Assembly: GCA_002394725.1 (NCBI GenBank)
Contig: DGUQ01000178.1
Span: 1 to 23,166, forward strand
DNA from: Ruminococcaceae bacterium UBA4306
Lineage (GTDB): Bacteria > Bacillota > Clostridia > Oscillospirales > Acutalibacteraceae
DNA length: 23,166 nt
Direction of reading: 5' to 3'
A model generated the notes under the pieces. It was not told the DNA's origin. It searched no databases and worked only from the letters and a program-made list of their open reading frames with translations. Below, in pieces: positions 1 through 6,869 of this stretch. The position numbers were made by a program, and so were the translations under genes. Positions within the stretch are counted from its first letter, which is position 1, and every line of letters begins with the position of its first letter.

Positions 1-62
1 GCTCTGATAGACATATCTACGATTTTTTCTACATGATTTGCTTCTGCTTTGACAATATACAT
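1..62 (-). CDS. Probable GNAT acetyltransferase, N-terminal fragment
   Basis: Only the first 20 codons are inside the window; the gene runs off the left edge. It starts at ATG 62-60 with a GGGAG ribosome binding site upstream. The peptide begins MYIVKAEANHVEKIVDM. An N-terminus of this kind (beta strand, then an acidic helix with a spaced hydrophobic pattern) is common in GNAT N-acetyltransferases, which move an acetyl group from acetyl-CoA to an amine. No catalytic motif is visible, so the family is inferred from the opening residues alone. It follows the VOC gene in the same direction after about 70 bp and may be the next gene of that operon. Confidence 0.4.
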   Translation of the reverse strand, partial: MYIVKAEANHVEKIVDMSIR

Positions 63-133
63 CCCGCTTCTCCCAACTGTCTTACAACTTCCGATTCTCC
101 AATTGTCTGTTACAATGATTGATTCTCAAATGA

Positions 134-496
134 TTACACAGGCGTCCCGACTTCAATCAGATTGCCGTCCAAGTCGTAAAAGCGGATAACTTTCTGACCC
201 CAACTGTGTGTCATCAAACGATTGACGTATTTCACATCCGGATAATACATTTCCAATTTTTCGATAAAGCCATCAATGTCGGCTTCCTCAAAATAAAGCT
301 CGCAGGCATTGTTTTGAGGAACGATCTCTTTTCCCAGAAACTCTTTCCAATACCTTTCTTCCTGCAATACCAGACCTTCCGTCAGGATCATGTTGCCGTC
401 ATTGTCCGTTATCTTTTCAAGCCCGAACAGATCATGATAAAACTGCTTTGCTCTACCGATATCCTTGACCACGATCAGAAAATTTTTCAGTTTCAT
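134..496 (-). CDS. VOC (glyoxalase/bleomycin resistance-like) family protein
   Basis: A protein of about 120 residues with a vicinal-oxygen-chelate pattern: it opens MKLKNFLIVVKDI, has a helix ending in FYHDLFGL, and ends with FYDLDGNLIEVG, the typical VOC C-terminal strand with a metal-ligand Glu. VOC proteins are cytoplasmic and either catalyse metal-dependent isomerisation or ring opening, or bind small toxic molecules. I chose the ATG at 496 because AGAGAGGG lies 8-9 bases upstream; an in-frame start 21 bases further up has no such site. It lies 67 bp downstream of the PNPOx-like gene and is probably a distal member of the TetR-headed operon. The substrate cannot be read from the sequence. 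Confidence 0.8.
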   Translation of the reverse strand: MKLKNFLIVVKDIGRAKQFYHDLFGLEKITDNDGNMILTEGLVLQEERYWKEFLGKEIVPQNNACELYFEEADIDGFIEKLEMYYPDVKYVNRLMTHSWGQKVIRFYDLDGNLIEVGTPV

Positions 497-563
497 ACGA
501 ACCCTCTCTGCACGCACTTTTTACCGTTTTTTATTTCTCCCGAACCGGTATTTTATCTTTCAA

Positions 564-1043
564 TTATGATTCTCCCATCAATACCGTATCGAATGCAAAC
601 GGAAATGCCTTAACTGTCTTTTCAGTAAAGTCGATCTTGTAGCCTATACCGTCTTTATGAAAGAAACCTACGGTAGGATTTATTTTGATATAGCACATAT
701 TCTCATCTGCTTCATTGTTGTGATTGAAATACCACGGCTCAAATGCTTTTATCAACGCGCTTCTGATTTCCGCGTTTTCGGGATTCAGCGGATGACCGAT
801 GTTTTTTGCCTGTCCGCTGAAAGCGTGCATTTTTTGACAGCAGAGGGATACGTTTGGGTTGTCCGCAATCTCGACAGCCTTTTGTGACAGCATGTGTGTC
901 ACGACATAAAAGCTCTCGCCATCAAAATAAGTATCGACATAACGCGAAGACGGTATGTTGTTTTTTGCGGTAGACAGAGCGAACTGATAATCTCTGCCGA
1001 ACAATTCTTTCATTACGTTTATTGCGTTTTCATAATCTGTCAT
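564..1043 (-). CDS. Pyridoxamine 5'-phosphate oxidase-like flavin-binding protein
   Basis: A 159-residue protein resembling the small PNPOx-like split-barrel family. The barrel strands are visible as QFALSTAKNNIPSSRYVD, FYVVTHMLSQKAVEI and NVSLCCQKMHAFSGQAKNI. The C-terminal part holds an acidic helix (EIRSALIKAFEPWYF) and the strand MCYIKINPTVGFF. Members bind FMN or related cofactors and often act as reductases. A full PdxH role is unlikely because the usual C-terminal PNPOx dimerisation segment is absent. It begins at ATG 1043 with GAGGGG upstream. Its start overlaps the stop of the phosphatidyltransferase gene as ATGA, so the two are translationally coupled. Confidence 0.75.
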   Translation of the reverse strand: MTDYENAINVMKELFGRDYQFALSTAKNNIPSSRYVDTYFDGESFYVVTHMLSQKAVEIADNPNVSLCCQKMHAFSGQAKNIGHPLNPENAEIRSALIKAFEPWYFNHNNEADENMCYIKINPTVGFFHKDGIGYKIDFTEKTVKAFPFAFDTVLMGES

Positions 1044-1564
1044 TTTGTTTCCCCTCGAAAATCAGTGATTACTGTACGGCTCTCCATGATTGCCGCAACT
1101 GTTGCGACAACGAAGACAAGCCCGGCGGTGTATTGTATGTTGATGATTGGAATGGTAAAGGGAAGAATAAACACCAACACGCCGGCAACCTTGTTGATCA
1201 CAGAATGAACCGCTGTCAGCGTGTGATGCCGGACGAATCCGATTACGATATTGACGAGCTTGATCAGCGCGATCACACCGACCCACAAGATTATCCACAC
1301 AGGTAGCGCAAGGATTGGCAGGAGCTTAATCAATACGACCGCGGCAAAAACGATATCGGCAAAGGTGTCAAGCTTCGCGCCGAATTCGGTTGCGGTATTC
1401 GTCTTCCGCGCGATCCATCCGTCAAAGATATCGGATAATCCGGCGGCTGTGTAAAGCGCATAGAACGGCGGCGACAGCGGCATACAGAACAGCAGCGCAA
1501 GACTGCACAGTATTCTGACAATGGTTATGATGTTCGCCGCATTACCAATAATTATTCTGCTCAC
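1040..1564 (-). CDS. CDP-alcohol phosphatidyltransferase family membrane protein
   Basis: A 174-residue integral membrane protein with several hydrophobic segments. The complete CDP-alcohol phosphatidyltransferase signature is present: D45, D48-G49, A52-R53, G62, D66 and D70, with canonical spacing (DGxxAR, 8 residues, GxxxDxxxD). These Asp residues bind the divalent metals that hold the CDP-linked lipid. The family swaps CMP for an alcohol in phospholipid synthesis (for example phosphatidylglycerophosphate); the alcohol used here cannot be told. The start is GTG at 1564, supported by AGAGGAC about 8 bases upstream, one base after the yjdF-like stop codon. Its place in a detoxification-type operon rather than with housekeeping genes suggests an accessory lipid-modifying role, not the essential PgsA. 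Confidence 0.85.
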   Translation of the reverse strand: MSRIIIGNAANIITIVRILCSLALLFCMPLSPPFYALYTAAGLSDIFDGWIARKTNTATEFGAKLDTFADIVFAAVVLIKLLPILALPVWIILWVGVIALIKLVNIVIGFVRHHTLTAVHSVINKVAGVLVFILPFTIPIINIQYTAGLVFVVATVAAIMESRTVITDFRGETK

Positions 1565-1565
1565 G

Positions 1566-1985
1566 CTAATGTCCTCTGTGTTTTTCTTTACGCTTTTGCT
1601 GTTTCAACTCGAACAACCGCCGCTTTTCGGCTTCTCTCTGCTCGCGGGATCGCTGCTTGCGTTCAAGCTTGTTTTCTTCATACTGCTTTTGGAGTGCCTG
1701 CTGCGACTTGGTGCCGACGCCCGATTTTTCGAGCTGCTTCTGCGCGTTTCGCTGGCGACGTTTGGGATTGTCCGCCTTTTGCTTTTGCTCCACCTTGACA
1801 GGCGCGGAGAATTGCAGTCTGCGGTAGTTTGCCTGAACGAACTCCCAGACCTGAGCGTCGGTCGGTTCCGCGCCAAAAGTAACCTTGCAGACAGATAGCT
1901 TCCCGTTGTCAATCCTTTCAAACACGCCTACCCAGAACGGCTCTTCATAGTATATTGTCAGCTTTGACTCAACCGACTGTTCCAT
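1566..1985 (-). CDS. yjdF: YjdF family protein (DUF2992)
   Basis: A 139-residue protein with the YjdF layout: a small N-terminal beta domain (KLTIYYEEPFWVGVFER, then KVTFGAEPTDAQVWEFV), a linker, and a long Lys/Arg/Gln/Glu-rich helix from about residue 70 to the end that ends in a basic tail. Function is unknown. In many Firmicutes, yjdF genes sit behind a riboswitch that binds azaaromatic compounds, which points to a response to aromatic toxins. Here there is no room for that riboswitch: the start codon lies inside the oxidoreductase gene (17-bp overlap) and the nearest GAGGAG is about 18 bases upstream. Translation is therefore probably coupled and expression set by the TetR promoter. Confidence 0.85.
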   Translation of the reverse strand: MEQSVESKLTIYYEEPFWVGVFERIDNGKLSVCKVTFGAEPTDAQVWEFVQANYRRLQFSAPVKVEQKQKADNPKRRQRNAQKQLEKSGVGTKSQQALQKQYEENKLERKQRSREQREAEKRRLFELKQQKRKEKHRGH

Positions 1986-2655
1986 TGACGATTTCTGCGT
2001 ACTGCTCCTCGGGGATCATCGGCGAGGTTATCTCTTTTAATAAATCCTCGCCGATCGTTCCGCTCTCGGCGTACTCTCTGCCTGCTTTGCGGATGAGGTT
2101 GAGGCGCGGCTCGGTGACGGCAGCCGCTTCGGGCGCGTTGAACATCGGGCTTTCGGGAACGGTGATAATCGTGTGCTCGTTCGGAAAACACCGCTCGAAC
2201 TGCATTACGGCAGGTTCAAAGTTGTGTTGGCTGTTCGGGAAGCCGCAGCCGCAGATCATCACATATTTCAGGTGAGAAAAATCCGCCTGACCGACATGCT
2301 CATAGCGGTCGCCGACCTTCTGCATCGTCATCCTTGACAGCGGCAGGGTGCGGTCGAGCAGGGCTTTCAGCGGTGCGGGCATACCGTAGCAGTAGAGCGG
2401 ATAGCTCCAGATCAGCAGGTCGCTGTCGAGGATTTCCTCTAATATTTCGCGCATATCGTCGCGATGGATGCAATCGACGCCGTTTCGCATACAGGAGAAA
2501 CAGCCGGTGCAGTATTCGATGTGCTTGTCGATGACGGTAATGATTTTGATCTCGTTGTGAGCGACCTCGTTCATGCCGTCAAGAAATGCGCGTGTGATGT
2601 GCATGGTGTCGCTTTTATCCCTCTTGGGGCTTCCGTTTAATACGAATATTTTCAT
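1969..2655 (-). CDS. Flavodoxin-fold NAD(P)H-dependent oxidoreductase with CxxCxxC motif
   Basis: A 228-residue protein with the NADPH-dependent FMN reductase/flavodoxin-like fold. It opens MKIFVLNGSPKRDKS, whose GSP loop binds the FMN phosphate. It has the cysteine cluster C49-x2-C52-x2-C55 (YCTGCFSC) and the motif LIWSYPLYCYGMPAPLKALLDR, which packs on the flavin. Such enzymes reduce quinones, nitro- or azo-compounds, or act as electron donors; the cysteines are typical of the iron-sulfur flavoprotein-like branch. It starts at ATG 2655 with GGGGTGAG upstream, four bases after the TetR stop, so it is the first enzyme of the TetR operon. The native substrate is unknown. Confidence 0.85.
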   Translation of the reverse strand: MKIFVLNGSPKRDKSDTMHITRAFLDGMNEVAHNEIKIITVIDKHIEYCTGCFSCMRNGVDCIHRDDMREILEEILDSDLLIWSYPLYCYGMPAPLKALLDRTLPLSRMTMQKVGDRYEHVGQADFSHLKYVMICGCGFPNSQHNFEPAVMQFERCFPNEHTIITVPESPMFNAPEAAAVTEPRLNLIRKAGREYAESGTIGEDLLKEITSPMIPEEQYAEIVNGTVG

Positions 2656-2659
2656 TTTC

Positions 2660-3247
2660 TCACCCCATCATATATACAGCGCAAAAATGCCGCAGGTGCT
2701 TTTCTATGTCCTGCATAACCTTCTGCCGGTACTGCGGCTGTCTGTCGGCTTTTGCAATCATCACCACAACAGGCGAGGTCAGCTCCATGGCGAGAAGCGA
2801 CGGGTCGTCCTGCTTGAACAAGCCCTCGTTCATCATATCTTCGATGATTTTGGCGTACATCTTTTGAACACCGCCGACTTGGTGGCGTGTGGTGATTTCG
2901 GCAAAGCGCTCGCTTCTGAACTGCTCACGAACAAGGAATTTACGGATTTTCCCGATTATCGGGTCAAAAACGGTAAACTCCACCTTTTTCATAGCGATTG
3001 CAATAAATTCATCCCGGTTGTGCGGCAACTTGCCGAAATGCTTCTCAGAGCCGAAGCTCTCTTCATAACGCGCCTCTGCCGTGTCGATCAGCGCGTTCAG
3101 AATATCCTCCTTGCCCTTAAAGTGATTGTAGAGCGACGGCGCTTTAATGCCGACCTTTTCGGCGATCTGCTCCACGCTCGTTCCGTCAAAACCGTTCTCT
3201 GAAAAGAGCGTCAGCGTTTCGTTCAGTATTATATCTCTTGTCGTCAT
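2660..3247 (-). CDS. TetR/AcrR family transcriptional regulator (first copy)
   Basis: A 195-residue TetR repressor. The N-terminal DNA-binding domain is clear: ILNETLTLFSENGFDGTSVE, then EQIAEKVGIKAPSLYNHFKG and KEDILNALID. The remainder is a helical ligand-binding and dimerisation domain. It starts at ATG 3247 with GGAGG five bases upstream; a TTG 12 bases further out overlaps that site and is not the start. A near-perfect promoter with two palindromic operators lies just upstream, which indicates autoregulation and control of the downstream oxidoreductase, YjdF, phosphatidyltransferase and PNPOx-like genes. It is a clear paralogue of the TetR at 10038-10625: most of the DNA-binding domain is identical, including the recognition helix region, apart from one Asn/Lys change. 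Confidence 0.92.
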   Translation of the reverse strand: MTTRDIILNETLTLFSENGFDGTSVEQIAEKVGIKAPSLYNHFKGKEDILNALIDTAEARYEESFGSEKHFGKLPHNRDEFIAIAMKKVEFTVFDPIIGKIRKFLVREQFRSERFAEITTRHQVGGVQKMYAKIIEDMMNEGLFKQDDPSLLAMELTSPVVVMIAKADRQPQYRQKVMQDIEKHLRHFCAVYMMG

Positions 3248-3268
3248 AATATCCTCCAAAGAAAAAGA

Positions 3269-3315
3269 CTAATAACCGTTAGTTTCATTATAACTAATGG
3301 TCATTAGCTTGTCAA
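3269..3315 (-). promoter_or_regulatory. Consensus sigma-A promoter with paired TetR operators (copy 1)
   Basis: Read on the minus strand: -35 TTGACA (3315-3310), a 17-base spacer, and -10 TATAAT (3292-3287). Two palindromes lie on it. CTAATGGTCATTAG (3294-3307) fills the spacer, and CTAATAACCGTTAG (3269-3282) covers the start-site region. Their centres are 25 bp apart. This is the usual layout for a repressor that blocks RNA polymerase, and the gene immediately downstream is TetR. The same layout recurs at 10647-10693. Confidence 0.9.
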
Positions 3316-3336
3316 GATAATAGATATATTTCAATG

Positions 3337-3376
3337 AAAAAATCGGTCAGCGGCATTAATACCACTGACCGAAAAT
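3337..3376 (-). terminator. Intrinsic terminator of the XRE/zinc-ribbon gene
   Basis: On the minus strand, stem arms TCGGTCAG and CTGACCGA (3372-3365 and 3350-3343), with an extra GG/CC pair inside, are followed by a run of six T (3342-3337). It sits seven bases beyond the stop codon of the XRE/zinc-ribbon gene and just upstream of the TetR promoter, so it insulates the two units. Confidence 0.85.
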
Positions 3377-3382
3377 AGTCTC

Positions 3383-4147
3383 TTATCTTTTTTTATAAAG
3401 CACAAGCTCCGGATTCTTGCCCTCCTCCTCGTATGTGCAAACCAAAATAAAATCCATATTAGCTAAAACGCCAAAGCAGCGTTCGCCGCCGAATTCCGAC
3501 TCAAGCTGGTTGCCGAGATAAGTCGTATTGTCGTCGAGGAATTTCGCGCTGACACCGCTCGGCAGGGGATAGGCGAGATTGACGAAGCTTCCGACAAGCG
3601 CGTTCAGGCGCTCTACCTTCGGCAGTCCCTCGATGTGCAGAGCGTTGATTTCGTCGATCAGCTGTTGCTTGAACTGCTCAAACTCGCCGTTGTCGCTCAG
3701 CTGTTCATAGCGCTTCCAATAATCGAGCTGTGGCAGCGTTTGCTTCAAATAGGCGCGCGCCTGCTCCTCGGTGAACTGTTCGCTCACCATATTCTTTACG
3801 CAGACATCGATCAGCTCGTCCATATCGCTGTAGGTGTACTGTCCGTCCGCGTAGCACCATTTACAGTAGTTCTCGTTCAGTGCGCCGTCCTTATCCGTGC
3901 CGATAATCGTATCGTCAAGCGGCATACCGCAGCACTGACAGATCAGCTGACGTGGCGAACCAAGCAGCGTGTTGATCGAAACATTGAAAAGATTTGATAG
4001 CAGCTTCAACGTTTCGGTGTTCGGGACAGTATCGCCGTTTTCCCAGCGCGACACCGCCTGCCGTGTTACAAAAATCTTTTCCGCAAGCTCATCCTGCGAC
4101 ATCCCGTTCCTTGTCCTCAATTTATAGATAACGTCCTTTGTGTTCAT
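3383..4147 (-). CDS. XRE regulator with zinc ribbon and C-terminal sensor-like domain
   Basis: A 254-residue three-part regulator. Residues 1-65 are a Cro/C1-type helix-turn-helix (MSQDELAEKIFVTRQAVSRW, then ENGDTVPNTETLKLLSNLF). Residues about 69-105 form a putative zinc ribbon (CQCCGMPL ... YCKWCYADG). The C-terminal part has an acidic helical section and an alpha/beta region (SAKFLDDNTTYLGNQLESE, then ERCFGVLANMDFILVC). I recall this combination from Clostridia, but its signal is unknown. The start at ATG 4147 has GGGAGGTG upstream. The gene is monocistronic, with its own terminator. What it controls cannot be read here; self-control or control of the adjacent TetR operon are the simplest guesses. 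Confidence 0.8.
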   Translation of the reverse strand: MNTKDVIYKLRTRNGMSQDELAEKIFVTRQAVSRWENGDTVPNTETLKLLSNLFNVSINTLLGSPRQLICQCCGMPLDDTIIGTDKDGALNENYCKWCYADGQYTYSDMDELIDVCVKNMVSEQFTEEQARAYLKQTLPQLDYWKRYEQLSDNGEFEQFKQQLIDEINALHIEGLPKVERLNALVGSFVNLAYPLPSGVSAKFLDDNTTYLGNQLESEFGGERCFGVLANMDFILVCTYEEEGKNPELVLYKKR

Positions 4148-4185
4148 AAAAACACCTCCCTGTTACCAATACTAATACAAACCGT

Positions 4186-4238
4186 AATAAAACACAAGCA
4201 ACCCGCTGTTGCTGAAAATTATCTTTTCCCCAAAAGAT
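4186..4238 (-). terminator. Two hairpins ending the long minus-strand operon
   Basis: Downstream of the GNAT stop at 4249, the minus strand first forms ATCTTTT/AAAAGAT around a GGGG loop (4238-4221). It then forms AGCAAC/GTTGCT around five bases (4213-4197), followed by TGTGTTTTATT. The second is a modest intrinsic terminator; the first may help. The region also abuts the promoter zone of the XRE/zinc-ribbon gene. Confidence 0.5.
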
Positions 4239-4248
4239 TGCTATTCTT

Positions 4249-4797
4249 TTATGTCAGCTCCTTCCGCATATAAATGACCTCCTGATACCCTGTCAGGCGG
4301 GATTTGAAGTCGCGCGGATTCCTGCCGTATTCCGTGAATCCGGCTCGCTCATACATCCGTACCGCGCGTTCATTCTCGGCGACGACCTCCAGCTCCATTT
4401 GTTCATAGCCGGCTTTCTTCGCACATTCGATACAGGCTTCTGTCAGAGCGCGTCCGAGACCGAGACCCCAATACTTCTTATCAATACTGATCCCGAATTC
4501 ACAGCGGTGTCTCAGCTTGTACTTCGGGCTTTTCTGTCCGATCCCGGCGGTGCCGACAATCCTTCCGCCGATCTCCGCGAGGATCTCGATCTCATTCTCA
4601 CTGTCAGCTTTCTTTTGCAAAAAATCCGCCTCTTCCTCCGCAGTGAAGGTGATCTCGTCCGGATAACTCAGCAGATTGTCCGTCTGTTCGTGCGTCAGAA
4701 TGAAGATATCCAGCGCCGCCTGTCCGTCCTGCGCGGTACCGTTGCGGAGGGTGCAGGTTTTCCCGTTTTTTAATTGGATTGTTTGATGATATTGCAT
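4249..4797 (-). CDS. GNAT family N-acetyltransferase
   Basis: A 182-residue GNAT. The acetyl-CoA-binding motif A is seen at about residues 102-118 (FGISIDKKYWGLGLGRAL, with the G-x-G pyrophosphate loop). The later signature QMELEVVAENERAVRMYERA (helix alpha4, then AGF) is complete. The layout resembles ribosomal-protein or small-molecule acetyltransferases, but the substrate is not predictable. It starts at ATG 4797 with GGAG about nine bases upstream, 13 bases after the methyltransferase stop, and is the last gene of the long TetR-headed run. Confidence 0.9.
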   Translation of the reverse strand: MQYHQTIQLKNGKTCTLRNGTAQDGQAALDIFILTHEQTDNLLSYPDEITFTAEEEADFLQKKADSENEIEILAEIGGRIVGTAGIGQKSPKYKLRHRCEFGISIDKKYWGLGLGRALTEACIECAKKAGYEQMELEVVAENERAVRMYERAGFTEYGRNPRDFKSRLTGYQEVIYMRKELT

Positions 4798-4810
4798 ATT
4801 GATTTCTCCG

Positions 4811-5527
4811 TTACTTTTTTCTCAATACGATCTTGATAAAATTCAGATATTTTCCGCCGCCTGCTTCCATAGCCTTACGGTCGCCGACGGCGTATTCATT
4901 CTCCTGTTTGAGCCAGTCAGCCCAGACCTCGCCGTTAGACGCCATCTCACTGACTTCTAATACATCTGCGCCCTTGCATACGCCGACGATGCTTTTCCAG
5001 TAGGGGACGTCGTGCAAATAGTCGAGCTGTTCGGGCGTCCATGAGAGCAACAGCTCCGGCGGCAGGTCATCGTGACAGTCCTCTTTCATCCCGGGGACGG
5101 TGATATAGAGATAACCGCCCGGCTTTATGAACGGCAACAGTTTATGATCGAGATAATCGGGATCGCGTCCGAAATAGTTATACGAATCCGTCGATACCAC
5201 CGCGTCGAAAAACGCCTTCTCAAACGGCAGGTTCTCCGCATCCGCCTTGACGGGGACGATCTCATCCTCGCTCAGTCCCATCGTGTCAAAGAAACGTCGG
5301 TTCTCCCCGGGATCACTCCACAGGTCGGCGGCATAGACTGTAAAGCCGTATTCCTTCACCAGAAACACGCTCGTCAATCCCTGACCACTGCCGAGGTCAC
5401 AGACGGTCGCGCCTTTGGGGATAAGATGATTTGTCAAGAGTTCTTCTTCGAGCTTGACGGGATTCGGTCCCATGATCTTTGCCATCAAATCGGCGGTCAT
5501 ATATTTTTCACTTAGTGGGTAATTCAT
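4811..5527 (-). CDS. Class I SAM-dependent methyltransferase
   Basis: A 238-residue Rossmann-fold methyltransferase. Motif I is VCDLGSGQG (residues 42-50), which binds S-adenosylmethionine. An acidic residue ends the next strand (VYAADLW), motif II-like FDAVVSTDSYNYFGRD follows, and motif III-like FIKPGGYLYITVPG comes after. The acceptor is unknown; the N-terminal MNYPLSEKYMTADLM resembles a family of Firmicutes small-molecule methyltransferases. The start ATG 5527 has a strong AGGAGGA site and overlaps the stop of the upstream XRE frame as ATGA. The strong site means it can be translated even though the XRE gene upstream is interrupted. Confidence 0.9.
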   Translation of the reverse strand: MNYPLSEKYMTADLMAKIMGPNPVKLEEELLTNHLIPKGATVCDLGSGQGLTSVFLVKEYGFTVYAADLWSDPGENRRFFDTMGLSEDEIVPVKADAENLPFEKAFFDAVVSTDSYNYFGRDPDYLDHKLLPFIKPGGYLYITVPGMKEDCHDDLPPELLLSWTPEQLDYLHDVPYWKSIVGVCKGADVLEVSEMASNGEVWADWLKQENEYAVGDRKAMEAGGGKYLNFIKIVLRKK

Positions 5528-6126
5528 GTTTTCCTCCTAAATATCAGACAGCCCTTGATCATCAGAATGGCAAAACAGAACACGCCAGCGTAGGGCTGTC
5601 GGGTGATAATAAACAGCAGACACACGATAACAGATAAAGCGATACCTGTTATCAATCGGTGCTTGCTCCACAGCGGTTTGTCAAATCGGCTGATGATCAG
5701 TCCGCAGATGCCGTTCAATACGGTAAGGCTTATGACAACAGTATATACTATTTTTATCCAAAGCGGCGTGTTGGAAAGGACAAATAAAGATACCGATTGC
5801 TTTTCCGCGCCGTTTCCGAAAACAGGAATGAACAGCAGTAACGCCGTGAATACATCCATCACATGGCACAATAGTGAGGTGTAATTACCGATCAGCTCCC
5901 GTTTTTCTTCCTCTGCCGCAGCGATGATCTCATCCGGAGAGATCAGTTCATCAACGGTCACACAGAAGAATTTGGCAAGCCCCTTGAGTGAATCGATGTT
6001 CGGGTAGCCTCTGCCGGACTCCCATTTCGATACAGCGGTTCTGGATACAAAGATCGCCTGCGCCAGTTCCTCCTGCGTCAGTCCTTTGCTTTTTCTCAAT
6101 TCCTGTAACTATTCATTGAACTCCAT
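5524..6126 (-). pseudogene. XRE membrane regulator with amber codon near its start
   Basis: The natural start is ATG 6126: it has GAGGAAC upstream and gives MEFNE, then an in-frame TAG at 6111-6109, then LQELRKSKGLTQEELAQ. An AAG-to-TAG change restores MEFNEKLQELRKSKGLTQ, a standard opening for this family, so one base has probably created the stop. The rest is open: the HTH (IFVSRTAVSKWESGRGYPNI) and a membrane part with about four hydrophobic segments, for 191 residues from a TTG at 6099. That TTG has a poorly placed Shine-Dalgarno and removes part of helix 1. The gene is either inactive, made at low level by restart after the PAP2 stop (6115-6113), or read through. Confidence 0.65.
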
Positions 6127-6775
6127 TTTTGTTCCTCATATCTGTTGAGATTACCGCGCTTTGGTAGAGCTTGAATAGACCGAAGCTCAAGAGGACGGCG
6201 CCGATAATATCCGTCGCCCAGTGAACGCCCGACGCCAATCTGCCAATGACCATAAAGGCAGAAAACAGAATTGCGAGTATCATTATAATTCGTTTTATCA
6301 TCGGACTATTACATCTTCTGTTGATCTGAAATACCAACGTCGGCATAACGGACAGCACCAAAAGCGTTGTCGAGGACGGATAGGACGCTTCCAAAAATCC
6401 GTCAATCAGGATCGGGCGGTAATTGATCGGCACCATCTCAAAGAACAGATAGCCGAAAATCACAAGAATGTAATAGCCGCCTAACAGCAGAATATCCGCG
6501 TCTACCTTAAACAGACTTCTCCTTTTGATGAACTGAACCAGTCCCAAACAGCCGAAGCACAGGCATACGACAATCGGTACTAATCCAAGCCAGTCCGTGA
6601 CAGTATATAGCGTCATGTGTACGCCTGTCAGCTGATGAAACCATGTGTTAAAGTTTGCCAGTCCAACCTTTGATTCATTCGGTCCTACCGCCTGCACATC
6701 AACAAACATAATCAATATTGTCCACAGTGCAAAGGTAATTAACAATACGATACCCAATGTCAAATTCCTTTTCAA
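6113..6775 (-). CDS. PAP2-superfamily integral membrane protein
   Basis: About 221 residues with around six membrane segments. The phosphatase PAP2 motifs are partly present: VPINYRP (motif 1 end) and GRLASGVHWATDIIG (motif 3, with His and Asp in place). Motif 2 reads YPSSTTL, where the usual PSGH/PSSH histidine is missing. PAP2 enzymes remove phosphate from lipid phosphates at the membrane. I chose TTG 6775 because AAAGG lies 10 bases upstream and the protein then begins with KRNLTLGIVLL, a normal TM start; a GTG 75 bases upstream lacks a site and would run through the palindrome at 6787-6810. The end overlaps the start of the interrupted XRE gene by 14 bp. Confidence 0.8.
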   Translation of the reverse strand: MKRNLTLGIVLLITFALWTILIMFVDVQAVGPNESKVGLANFNTWFHQLTGVHMTLYTVTDWLGLVPIVVCLCFGCLGLVQFIKRRSLFKVDADILLLGGYYILVIFGYLFFEMVPINYRPILIDGFLEASYPSSTTLLVLSVMPTLVFQINRRCNSPMIKRIIMILAILFSAFMVIGRLASGVHWATDIIGAVLLSFGLFKLYQSAVISTDMRNKNGVQ

Positions 6776-6786
6776 ATCAATCAGTC

Positions 6787-6810
6787 CTTTCAAATTGGTT
6801 AATTTGAAAG
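6787..6810. promoter_or_regulatory. 24-bp perfect palindrome upstream of the PAP2 gene
   Basis: Arms CTTTCAAATT (6787-6796) and AATTTGAAAG (6801-6810) are exact reverse complements around GGTT. It lies 12 bases upstream of the proposed TTG start of the PAP2 gene, in the 94-bp gap after the kinase-like gene. It has no T-run, so it is better read as an operator or a ribosome-binding-site-occluding hairpin than as a terminator. The XRE gene two positions downstream is an obvious candidate binder, but this is inference. Confidence 0.6.
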
Positions 6811-6869
6811 TAACATAGATTGAGCTAAAAGGAAAGAAACGCTCCGTCACATGGATGACACGATGCGTG

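Noticed and set aside
1040..1564. Housekeeping phosphatidylglycerophosphate synthase pgsA
   Set aside because: The family motif is present, but the operon context is accessory and the alcohol substrate cannot be told, so no gene symbol was given.
1986..2660. yjdF riboswitch upstream of the YjdF gene
   Set aside because: The upstream DNA is coding for the oxidoreductase up to and past the yjdF start, leaving no untranslated space.
2573..3202. Plus-strand open frame of about 209 codons
   Set aside because: Shadow of the first TetR gene; the equivalent shadow exists opposite the second TetR gene, as expected from shared coding.
6113..6850. Longer PAP2 protein starting at GTG 6850
   Set aside because: No ribosome site, and the extra 25 residues would be encoded across a 24-bp palindrome; TTG 6775 has AAAGG and gives a normal membrane-protein start.
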